From Paludibacteraceae bacterium (GTDB lineage Bacteria > Bacteroidota > Bacteroidia > Bacteroidales > Paludibacteraceae): 21,037 nt of DNA. The stretch is taken from NCBI GenBank assembly GCA_017542915.1, contig JAFXWI010000022.1:1-21037 (forward strand). Reading direction: 5' to 3'. The notes below the pieces were generated by a model, which did not search any database, had not been told where the DNA came from, and saw nothing but the letters and a program-made list of their open reading frames with translations. Shown here piece after piece: positions 13,002 to 19,644 of this stretch; position 1 is the stretch's first letter; every line of letters starts with the position of its first letter. A program made the position numbers and the translations under genes.

Positions 13002-15673
13002 AAGAGATCCAATTGGGTATCTTTGGGTGTCTCGATCGTCATTTTAACGCCGTCTATGTCTAACGACGTAGTATCCGGAGTTGGTGTGGTTTGCGTTGGT
13101 TCCGTTGATTCCGTAGATTCTGGAGATTCCGGGGTATCGAAATCGTCATCATTCCCCCTTCCGTCTAAGGTTTCCCCCGTTTCATCGGGGGACACCTCAG
13201 GCTCGGGAGTGATGTCTTCGATGGATGCTATCTCGAGGGTAGAGACACGTTTGCCTTTTGCCTTCGCAGATTTCTCGTCGATGAAGTCCTCCATGAGGAT
13301 GTCGAGTACCGGTTTGGACTCATCTGCAAAGTGAATACGGAAAGTAGCCTCAGCCCGATCGGAGAGCACTGCGATACGGGAGTCTTTGTCGTCACCAAGC
13401 ATGGATTGCAGCTTCGCATTCGCATCGTCCAGACGGAAACGTTTACCGTAATAATACTTGAGTTCTCCGTTCCACTGAATGAGCGACCAAACTTTCTCGG
13501 TATTGAGTTTCTCTATACGGAGGATGTTATCCTCAAAATGAGCGGTGAGATCGAAGGTGGTGGTATAATAAGTACCATCGGTATTGATGACGAGGATGCG
13601 GTCTTCGTCCCAGAACTCACCCAGATAGACTCCGTGCTCGTCATAGTTGACACGCAGCACATCGGGATCGAACCACACCTTACGTCCGCCGAGGGTCGAG
13701 TGACCTTTCTGCTTGAGGGTGATGGATTTGACTTCGAATTTCGTAAGGACGTTGCCTCGTGCGGTACGGGACTTGACAGCCAGTTCAGAGAGATCTTTGC
13801 AGACCTCCAGTTTTTTGAGATGCAAGGCCGGTTTGAGTGTCACACGGATGATCTCCGCCTCGCCGTTGGGGTTTGCGGTGAAATAGATGATCTTCGAACC
13901 CGGGGTACCTTGCGTGAGATCGTATTCCTTGTCGCGCGCTACGCCGGTGACGTTGAAACGCTTCATGAAATACGTACCTTTCTTACCATCACGATAGACC
14001 ACATTATAGACCGTGCGGTCATCGCCACGCTGGAAGACAGCTATATGCAGGATGTCGGTACCGATGAACAGTTTCTCGGCTACCTTGATAATCTTGTATT
14101 TACCATCCTTATGGAAGACGATGAGGTCATCAATGTCGGAGCAATCGAAGAGGTATTCGTCCTTCTTGAGACTCGTACCGATGAAGCCTTCCTCACGGTT
14201 GATATAGAGTTTCTCGTTGTTCTCAACAACCGCTTTGACGTTGATAGCACCGAAGTTACGCACCTCGGTGCGACGCGGCCACGCATCGCCGTATTTGGCT
14301 TTGAGCATCTCAAACCAAGCGATGGTATAATCCGTGAGGTGGTTGAGGTTCTTGACGCAAGCTTTGATCTTCTTCTCCAAGTCCTTCATCAGTTCGTCCG
14401 CTTTCTTGGAGTCGAACTTGGTGATTCGAATCATGCGGATCTCGAAGAGCTTCTCGATATCTTCGGTACGCACCTCGCGGATGAGTTGCGGCTTGAACGG
14501 CGTGAGGGCACTGTCCACAAACTCGATGAGTTTCTCCTTGTTCGGCGCGTTCTCGTAACCCTCCTGCTTATAAATGCGGTTCTCGATGAAGATCTTCTCC
14601 AGAGAGGTATAGAAATACTTCTCTTCGAGTTCGGATTTCTCGATCTCGAGTTCCCATTTGAGGAGCGCTTTAGTGTTATCGCAAGACAGTTTGAGGAGGT
14701 TAGAGACGGATGTAAAGATCGGCTTGCGGTTCTCCACCACACAGCAGTTCGGCGAGATATTCACCTCGCAATCGGTGAAGGCATAGAGCGCATCGATCGC
14801 TTTGTCCGAGGACGAACCCGGAGCGAGCTGCACTACAATACGTGCGGTGTCTGCCGTGAAATCATCGATCTTCTTGATCTTGATCTTCCCTTTCTGGTTT
14901 GCCTTGAGGATGGTCTCGATGATTTTCGAGGTGGTAGTACCGTAAGGTATCTCCGTGATGATCAGGGTCTTGTTGTCGTCCGCCTTCTGAATACGGGCAC
15001 GGATCTTCACTACTCCACCGCGCTCACCGTCGTTGTAACGAGTGACATCGATGACACCACCGGTGGGGAAATCGGGATATAAGGAAAACTCCTGATTGCG
15101 GAGGTACGCCAAGGAGGCGTCGCACAACTCGTTGAAGTTATGAGGCAAGATCTTCGAGTTCAGACCGACCGCAATACCCTCCACACCTTGAGCAAGGAGC
15201 AGCGGAAACTTTACCGGCAGATGAATAGGCTCGTTCTTACGACCGTCATAGGACTTCATCCACTCGGTGGTCTTGGCATTGAAGACCGTCTCCAGCGCGA
15301 ACTTGGAGAGGCGTGCCTCGATATAACGAGGAGCCGCAGCTCCATCGCCCGTGAGGACGTTTCCCCAGTTACCCTGACAGTCAATGAGCAGATCTTTCTG
15401 GCCGAGCTGTACGAGTGCGTCTCCGATAGAGGCATCGCCGTGCGGGTGGTACTGCATGGTCTGACCGACGATGTTCGCCACCTTGTTGTACTTACCGTCA
15501 TCCACCTGCTTCATAGCATGCAGAATACGGCGCTGCACAGGTTTGAGACCATCCTCAACCGCGGGCACAGCACGCTCCAATATCACATACGAGGCATAAT
15601 CGAGGAACCAGTCCTGATACATACCCGTCAAGTGATACTTCACAGCATCATTGAAACCACCCTGACCTGCCAT
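12998..15673 (-). CDS. parC: DNA topoisomerase IV subunit A (ParC-type)
   Basis: An 891-residue type IIA topoisomerase subunit that cuts and passes duplex DNA together with a ParE/GyrB-type ATPase, which is not encoded in this window. The N-terminal part shows LKPVQRRILHAM (43-54), the YHPHGDASIGDALVQLG quinolone region (75-91) and GDGAAAPRYIEARL with the catalytic Tyr117. A coiled-coil arm (about 350-460) and a divergent beta-pinwheel follow. The absence of a clear GyrA box and the sequence texture fit the ParC of Bacteroidetes rather than GyrA. Residues from about 820 on are acidic, with Ser/Thr/Pro-Glu repeats (SPESTESTEPT), and the chain ends QLDLF, a sliding-clamp-type motif. It starts 34 nt after the 53-aa gene. 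Confidence 0.94.
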   Translation of the reverse strand: MAGQGGFNDAVKYHLTGMYQDWFLDYASYVILERAVPAVEDGLKPVQRRILHAMKQVDDGKYNKVANIVGQTMQYHPHGDASIGDALVQLGQKDLLIDCQGNWGNVLTGDGAAAPRYIEARLSKFALETVFNAKTTEWMKSYDGRKNEPIHLPVKFPLLLAQGVEGIAVGLNSKILPHNFNELCDASLAYLRNQEFSLYPDFPTGGVIDVTRYNDGERGGVVKIRARIQKADDNKTLIITEIPYGTTTSKIIETILKANQKGKIKIKKIDDFTADTARIVVQLAPGSSSDKAIDALYAFTDCEVNISPNCCVVENRKPIFTSVSNLLKLSCDNTKALLKWELEIEKSELEEKYFYTSLEKIFIENRIYKQEGYENAPNKEKLIEFVDSALTPFKPQLIREVRTEDIEKLFEIRMIRITKFDSKKADELMKDLEKKIKACVKNLNHLTDYTIAWFEMLKAKYGDAWPRRTEVRNFGAINVKAVVENNEKLYINREEGFIGTSLKKDEYLFDCSDIDDLIVFHKDGKYKIIKVAEKLFIGTDILHIAVFQRGDDRTVYNVVYRDGKKGTYFMKRFNVTGVARDKEYDLTQGTPGSKIIYFTANPNGEAEIIRVTLKPALHLKKLEVCKDLSELAVKSRTARGNVLTKFEVKSITLKQKGHSTLGGRKVWFDPDVLRVNYDEHGVYLGEFWDEDRILVINTDGTYYTTTFDLTAHFEDNILRIEKLNTEKVWSLIQWNGELKYYYGKRFRLDDANAKLQSMLGDDKDSRIAVLSDRAEATFRIHFADESKPVLDILMEDFIDEKSAKAKGKRVSTLEIASIEDITPEPEVSPDETGETLDGRGNDDDFDTPESPESTESTEPTQTTPTPDTTSLDIDGVKMTIETPKDTQLDLF

Positions 15674-15707
15674 GTGATTCAGTTTGCCTTACGAGATCAG
15701 GCTTGCG

Positions 15708-15869
15708 TTAAGCCCTTTTATTAACAAAAATGTACGTAAAAATACCGCCAAGCTCCAATACCATCGAGGTTGCCAAGAGCCAGTTCTCCGGAGCAGCGAA
15801 TTTGTAAAGCACCAAGCACACAACGCCCAGCAGCAACAGGATAACTCCCAAATACTTCATTGAATTCAT
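15708..15869 (-). CDS. 53-residue membrane protein upstream of parC
   Basis: A short gene of 53 codons plus TAA, beginning MNSMKYLGVILLLLGVVCLV and ending GIFTYIFVNKRA. Two hydrophobic helices (about 5-21 and 33-48) are joined by a short loop (YKFAAPENW) and followed by a basic tail, suggesting a two-pass inner-membrane protein. Small proteins of the same layout (MKYxGVI...LL...ENxLL...GGI..YIFxN) are familiar, unannotated, in Bacteroidetes. An in-frame ATG at 15860 (MKYLGV) is an alternative start. It lies about 50 nt downstream of a full promoter and ahead of parC, so it is the first gene of the parC-maf operon. Its function is unknown. Confidence 0.85.
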   Translation of the reverse strand: MNSMKYLGVILLLLGVVCLVLYKFAAPENWLLATSMVLELGGIFTYIFVNKRA

Positions 15870-15900
15870 GATTATTTATGATTAAACGATTTACGATAGT
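15868..15900. repeat. degenerate GATTTAC-type repeat in the leader of the 53-aa gene
   Basis: GATTATTTAT, GATTAAAC, GATTTAC and GATAGTT words are spaced 7-10 bp apart, similar to the array at 18106. The period is less regular than elsewhere. Confidence 0.55.
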
Positions 15901-15919
15901 TGTTTTTCAAAATCGGCTG

Positions 15920-15951
15920 CAAAGTTACTAAAAATTTTGCATATATGCAAA
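15920..15951 (-). promoter_or_regulatory. promoter of the 53-aa gene-parC-maf operon
   Basis: Minus strand: -33 TTTG (15948-15951), 20-bp spacer, -7 box TAACTTTG (15920-15927), then GCAGCCGATTTT. The -33 box is part of the perfect palindrome TTTGCATATATGCAAA (15936-15951). No matching -7 box is found for the plus strand. Confidence 0.9.
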
Positions 15952-15986
15952 TAAAAGCGCGTTTTTTTTAGGAATTGTCCCAAAAA

Positions 15987-17063
15987 TCACCGAACGAGGC
16001 GGTATATACCGCCCGGCAGGGATCGGATGAGGCCTTGCAGCTCGAGAGAAACCAGATCGGAAGAGACATCCGAATACGCCCGTTCGGTCTCCATGACGAG
16101 GAGGTTGATATGCAGTCCTTCTTCGGCTTCGTTGAGTTTGGCGAGCAGGGTCTGCTGATCCGGCGTAAGGTCATCCAAGAGCCCGACCATCGTCGTTTGT
16201 GTATCCGCTGGGCTGTGAGAGATGGTAGTCGTTTTCCACTGCATGGTCTCAATAAGATCATCGGCAGAGGTGATGAGTTGCGCCTTGGAGGACTGAATGA
16301 GTTGATTACATCCCGCCGAAGAGATGTCATCGGGTCTGCCGGGGAAAGCAAAGAGTTCGCGGTTATAATCCGACGCCATGCGGGCAGTGATAAGACTGCC
16401 GCCTCTATCCCGCGACTCCACCACCACTACTGCGTCCGCCAAACCTGCTACGATTCGGTTGCGTTGCACAAAATTAGAGGCGATGGGTTCGGTACCGGAC
16501 GGAAACTCCGTGAGGATGCCTCCCCGTTCGAGCGAAGCTATAGCTTCGGGACGATGTCTGAACGGATAGATGCGATCCAGACCGTGCGCCGGAATGATGA
16601 TCGTCGGGACACCGTATTGGAGCGCCGCGCGATGAGCAGCTATGTCAATGCCATACGCACCTCCGGACACTATCGTGAGGGAGTCCAGACGGGAAGCCAG
16701 ATCGCGCACGAAAGCGTTGGTCAGTTCCTTGCCGCGCTCCGTGGGACGACGTGTGCCAACGATGGACACTACATGACCCTCCGAAGGATGTACATTGCCT
16801 TTGGAATAGAGGACAAGCGGTCTGTCGGGACACTGACGCAGACGATACGGATAATCCTCATCGGTAAGCGTCCACACGCGAATCCCGTGGGCGTTGATCC
16901 AATTCCATTCGCGCTCGGCTTGCACCAAAGCCTCGTTCATACCCGGTTCGTTCAGATGACGCCAAGCCTCTTCGGCAGAACCATAATGTCCGACCAAAGA
17001 GAGCGACTGCCGTAAGCGGGAACGGAAGAGCAGACTCAATGCTATGTCAAATAATTTGTTCAT
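15987..17063 (-). CDS. dprA: DNA-processing protein DprA
   Basis: A 358-residue DprA/Smf protein. DprA binds incoming single-stranded DNA in the cytoplasm and loads RecA during transformation; in species not known to be competent its role is open. The Rossmann-like core shows VSIVGTRRPTERG (99-111), SGGAYGIDIAAHRAAL (133-148), a GGILTEFPSGTEP segment, FVQRNRIVAGLADAVVVVE and the RGGSLITAR phosphate loop. A C-terminal winged-helix-like domain (about 300-358, LHINLLVMETERAYSDVSSDL) completes the family layout. The ATG at 17063 lies at the edge of an ATTTACC-type array that fills the gap from vanZ. Third gene after upp and vanZ. A 16-bp palindrome (15998-16013) lies within its last codons. Confidence 0.95.
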   Translation of the reverse strand: MNKLFDIALSLLFRSRLRQSLSLVGHYGSAEEAWRHLNEPGMNEALVQAEREWNWINAHGIRVWTLTDEDYPYRLRQCPDRPLVLYSKGNVHPSEGHVVSIVGTRRPTERGKELTNAFVRDLASRLDSLTIVSGGAYGIDIAAHRAALQYGVPTIIIPAHGLDRIYPFRHRPEAIASLERGGILTEFPSGTEPIASNFVQRNRIVAGLADAVVVVESRDRGGSLITARMASDYNRELFAFPGRPDDISSAGCNQLIQSSKAQLITSADDLIETMQWKTTTISHSPADTQTTMVGLLDDLTPDQQTLLAKLNEAEEGLHINLLVMETERAYSDVSSDLVSLELQGLIRSLPGGIYRLVR

Positions 17064-17096
17064 TTACCATTTGGTCATTTACCATGTACCATTTTA
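17061..17096. repeat. ATTTACC heptamer array between vanZ and dprA
   Basis: ATTTACC, ATTTGGTC, ATTTACC, ATGTACC and ATTTTAT units span the end of vanZ and the gap before dprA. Confidence 0.9.
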
Positions 17097-17413
17097 TAGA
17101 CGCGTTGGAAAAGGATCATGGAAAGGACACCAAGGAGAGCACCGAGGAAATCCGCAAGAAGGTCAATCCATTCGCCCGAACGGGTGAGCGTACAGGCATA
17201 CTGAAGGAGTTCCAACAACGCGCCGTAGAGCGTCACCGCCACACAGACCCACACCGGACGGCGAACGGGGATCATCCATGAGACCGCCAAGAGCAGGTAC
17301 ATCACACCATGCATCAGTTTGTCACTGACAGAGACGGCGGGCATATGGGTGCTCTCCGTCAGGCTGAGAATAGCAATGCCTGCCGTTAGAAGCACGGCAG
17401 GCATGAAAGTCAT
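17075..17413 (-). CDS. VanZ family membrane protein
   Basis: A 112-residue protein with four hydrophobic segments, the SDKLMHGVMYLLLA motif (30-43) and ELLQYACTLTRSGEWIDLLADFLGALLG near 68-95, both characteristic of VanZ-like proteins. VanZ itself confers low-level teicoplanin tolerance; most members of the family, including short ones in Bacteroidetes, have no known role. The last residues (YKMVHGK) are encoded by the edge of the tandem array 17061-17096. It begins 7 nt after the upp stop and ends 11 nt before dprA, so the three genes very likely share one transcript. An alternative start is the ATG at 17404. Confidence 0.88.
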   Translation of the reverse strand: MTFMPAVLLTAGIAILSLTESTHMPAVSVSDKLMHGVMYLLLAVSWMIPVRRPVWVCVAVTLYGALLELLQYACTLTRSGEWIDLLADFLGALLGVLSMILFQRVYKMVHGK

Positions 17414-17420
17414 ATACGAT

Positions 17421-18095
17421 TTACGGACGCTCAGAGAGGTGGATTTTTACTCCGTAACACAGATCTCCGGCATCGCCCAGACCGGGAACGATATATTTCT
17501 TCTCATTGAGAATCGGATCAACGGCAGCGCACCAGAGGGTAACATCGGGACTGTCGTTGAGCGCCTTACGCACCGCTTCAATCGCCTGCGGCGTAGCAAT
17601 CGCGCAACAGAGGTGAGCATGAGAAGGACGACCGTGCTTGAGCAGCGCCTGATAACCGACCTCCATAGACATACCGGTAGCCAACATCGGATCCGCTACA
17701 ATCAGCGTCTTGCCATCTATTGCCGGAGCTGCCATGTACTCCGCAACGATCTCCAGTTCACCGGCGGCATTGAGACGACGGTACGCACTGAGGAACGCAT
17801 TCTCCGCACGGTCGAAGACATTCAGAAAACCATGGTGCAAAGGCATACCTGCACGCAGGATAGTAGCCAATACCAGTTGGTCAGAGATCACATTCACCGG
17901 CGCAACGCCAAGGGGCGTCTGTACTTCCGTCGGCTCATAATGAAGCTTCTTGCTGACTTCGATAGCCATGAATTCACCGATTCGCTCAATATTACGACGG
18001 AAACGGAGAGGATCCTTCTGAATATTCACATCGCGGATTTCACGAAGATAGTGGTTGAGCACGCTGTTTTGCTCGGAGAGATTGATAACATCCAT
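17421..18095 (-). CDS. upp: uracil phosphoribosyltransferase
   Basis: A 224-residue UPRT that converts uracil and PRPP to UMP in pyrimidine salvage. The uracil-enzyme fold shows TILRAGMPLHHGF (78-90), the PRPP-binding ADPMLATGMSM (134-144) and the C-terminal uracil-binding IVPGLGDAGDLCYG (about 204-217). Like other Bacteroidetes members it is slightly longer at the N-terminus than E. coli Upp. It is the first gene of the upp-vanZ-dprA operon, transcribed from the minus arm of the divergent promoter at 18153-18184, with a leader of about 50 nt that contains a heptamer array (18106-18133). Confidence 0.95.
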   Translation of the reverse strand: MDVINLSEQNSVLNHYLREIRDVNIQKDPLRFRRNIERIGEFMAIEVSKKLHYEPTEVQTPLGVAPVNVISDQLVLATILRAGMPLHHGFLNVFDRAENAFLSAYRRLNAAGELEIVAEYMAAPAIDGKTLIVADPMLATGMSMEVGYQALLKHGRPSHAHLCCAIATPQAIEAVRKALNDSPDVTLWCAAVDPILNEKKYIVPGLGDAGDLCYGVKIHLSERP

Positions 18096-18105
18096 ATATA
18101 TTTAT

Positions 18106-18133
18106 GATTTGATGATTTACGATTTACGATTGA
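18106..18133. repeat. GATTTAC heptamer array in the upp leader
   Basis: GATTTGAT, GATTTAC, GATTTAC and GATTGAG lie between the minus promoter and the upp start. Confidence 0.85.
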
Positions 18134-18152
18134 GGGTCTCAAAAAAATCGTG

Positions 18153-18184
18153 CAAAGTTACGCATTTTTTTGCATATATGCAAA
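18153..18184 (-). promoter_or_regulatory. minus-strand arm of a divergent promoter, for upp-vanZ-dprA
   Basis: Minus strand: -33 TTTG (18181-18184), 20-bp spacer, -7 box TAACTTTG (18153-18160). Its -33 box lies in the same 16-bp palindrome as the -33 box of the plus-strand promoter. Confidence 0.9.
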
Positions 18185-18200
18185 TTTTTTTGTACCTTTG
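18169..18200 (+). promoter_or_regulatory. plus-strand arm of the divergent promoter, for DUF5063-exonuclease-phosphatase
   Basis: Plus strand: -33 TTTG (18169-18172), 20-bp spacer, -7 box TACCTTTG (18193-18200). The palindrome TTTGCATATATGCAAA (18169-18184) begins with this -33 box and ends with that of the opposite promoter, so two polymerases could not occupy both at once. Confidence 0.9.
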
Positions 18201-18220
18201 CGCTGTTTTTTGAAATAATT

Positions 18221-18727
18221 ATGGAAAGTTTAGTATATAAAGAGTCCACTATTGCTTTTGTGACCGCAGCTGCGCAGACCTGTCTGCTGGTAGAAAAAGC
18301 CAATGAGTACACGCGCGAAGAATGGCGTGAACAGTTATTACGTCTGCTGCCGATATTGTACCTGCGTACGCGGTTAGTAGAAGAGGAAGAGCCGATGATG
18401 GAAGACGAGCCGCAGCGGTTCGTGACCGAAGAGGACTACAACTATGTGTTGGTAGGAATGCGTGAGTTATTAGGTTCGGACGACGCCTATTTGGACGTGT
18501 TCGTAGATCAAGGCATCTACACCGACGAGGTGCAGACAGCGTATATCTCGGAAGGTTTGGCGGACATCTACCAAGAGTTGAAAGACTTAGCGGCAGCCTT
18601 CCAGACTGGTGAGGAGCCGATCATGCACGATGCGGTAGTGGTTTGCAAAGAGGCGTTTGAGGCTCACTGGGGGCTGAAAGTGCTCGCTGTGATGAGAGCG
18701 TTGCATGAGCTGAGAGCTGAAAGTTGA
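18221..18727 (+). CDS. DUF5063 domain-containing protein
   Basis: A 168-residue acidic, helical protein beginning MESLVYKESTIAFVTAAAQ, with EYTREEWREQLLRLLPILYLR and FVTEEDYNYVLVGMRELLG, the usual texture of DUF5063. The family has no assigned activity. In other Bacteroidetes it also stands beside a 3'-5' exonuclease gene, as here, so a shared role in nucleic-acid processing is possible. The open frame reaches back to 18170, but that part covers the promoter, so the ATG at 18221, about 14 nt after the predicted transcription start, is taken. The TGA stop (18725-18727) lies within the first unit of a GTTGAGT array (18723-18764). Confidence 0.88.
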   Translation: MESLVYKESTIAFVTAAAQTCLLVEKANEYTREEWREQLLRLLPILYLRTRLVEEEEPMMEDEPQRFVTEEDYNYVLVGMRELLGSDDAYLDVFVDQGIYTDEVQTAYISEGLADIYQELKDLAAAFQTGEEPIMHDAVVVCKEAFEAHWGLKVLAVMRALHELRAES

Positions 18728-18764
18728 GTGTTGAGTGTTGAGTGTTTAGAGTTTAGTGTTTAGA
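18723..18764. repeat. six-unit GTTGAGT/GTTTAGA heptamer array
   Basis: Six exact 7-bp units: GTTGAGT three times, then GTTTAGA, GTTTAGT, GTTTAGA. The DUF5063 stop codon is inside the first unit. Confidence 0.96.
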
Positions 18765-18771
18765 GATATAC

Positions 18772-19644
18772 GTGGAAGAAAATCATTATATACATAGAAT
18801 CAATAAGGATCTGCTGCAATGGATGCCGGTAGTAGCCTTTGAGGGCGAGGTGATTGTAGTGGATCGCGAGGAACAGGTAGCGGACGCGGTAGCTTACCTG
18901 AAGCAACAACCTGTATTAGGTGTGGACACAGAGGCTCGCCCGAGTTTCCAGAGAGGGATACACTACCCCACGGCGCTGGTGCAGATCGCTACGCATGAGC
19001 GGTGCTACCTCTTCAGGCTGACCCATATAGGTATGCCCGAAGCCTTAGCGCAGGTATTCGCCGACCCGAAGATCTGCAAGGTGGGTTTGGCGTTCAAGGA
19101 CGACATCAACGGTCTGAGACGCAGGCATGATTTCACCCCTGCCAATTGTGTGGACGTACAATCGATGGTAGCGCAATACGGCATCTTGGATTTGGGGTTG
19201 CAGAAGATCTTCGCTATCTGTTTCAACAAGAAGATCTCCAAAGCCCAGCAGTTGACCAACTGGGAGAACAGCCATCTGACTCCTGAGCAGGCACGGTACG
19301 CCAGTACGGACGCTTGGGCTACGCTGCTGATCTACGAAGATTTGTTGGCTCATGAGCCGCTGCGTCAAGAAGAGGTCATTGCCCTCAAGCGCAAGGACAA
19401 AGAGCAGATGATCGAACACCAACAGGAGATACAAGACCAGCGTTTGCGCGAACAAGGGATAGAACCACCGCCACACCTCACCTTAGAGGAACGCGAAGCC
19501 AAACAGGCAGCCAAACGCCGAGAAGCCCGAAAGCGGAAGAGGCATAATAAGAAGGCGAAAGAACTAAAGACAAAAGACAATAATGAAAAGAATTCTATTA
19601 GCAGTACTGCTCATCGTAGCAGTAGCAGCAAACGCAGAGATTAA
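18772..19644 (+). CDS. DEDDy 3'-5' exonuclease (RNase D-like domain)
   Basis: A 290-residue protein. The exonuclease domain (about 25-195) has the DEDDy residues: LGVDTEARPS (Asp52, Glu54), AFKDDINGL (Asp110/111) and YASTDAWATL (Tyr176, Asp180), which bind two metal ions and remove 3' nucleotides from RNA or DNA. Residues 205-290 are a highly charged Lys/Arg/Glu-rich tail without obvious fold, perhaps nucleic-acid binding. GTG at 18772 is the only sensible start, because a TAG lies in frame at 18754-18756 and the next ATG is within the domain. The C-terminal 20 codons overlap the alkaline phosphatase gene by 62 nt in another frame. The 44-nt gap from DUF5063 is a heptamer array. Confidence 0.9.
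   Translation: MEENHYIHRINKDLLQWMPVVAFEGEVIVVDREEQVADAVAYLKQQPVLGVDTEARPSFQRGIHYPTALVQIATHERCYLFRLTHIGMPEALAQVFADPKICKVGLAFKDDINGLRRRHDFTPANCVDVQSMVAQYGILDLGLQKIFAICFNKKISKAQQLTNWENSHLTPEQARYASTDAWATLLIYEDLLAHEPLRQEEVIALKRKDKEQMIEHQQEIQDQRLREQGIEPPPHLTLEEREAKQAAKRREARKRKRHNKKAKELKTKDNNEKNSISSTAHRSSSSKRRD

Noticed and set aside
13331..15082. 583-codon open frame on the plus strand, antisense to parC
   Set aside because: It mirrors the parC coding sequence. The product has no recognisable motif, and the parC frame explains the conservation and codon pattern.
15429..15449. Ala at the usual quinolone-region Ser position of ParC as a resistance mutation
   Set aside because: HPHGDASIGDALV is, as I recall, the normal sequence of Bacteroidetes ParC, so it is not evidence of an acquired change.
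15998..16013. Perfect palindrome GGCGGTATATACCGCC near the end of dprA as a terminator or operator
   Set aside because: It lies in the last codons of dprA and no T run follows directly. A hairpin is possible but a regulatory role is not supported.
18723..18764. Tandem repeats as a CRISPR array
   Set aside because: Units are only 7 bp with no spacers between them, and no cas gene is present.
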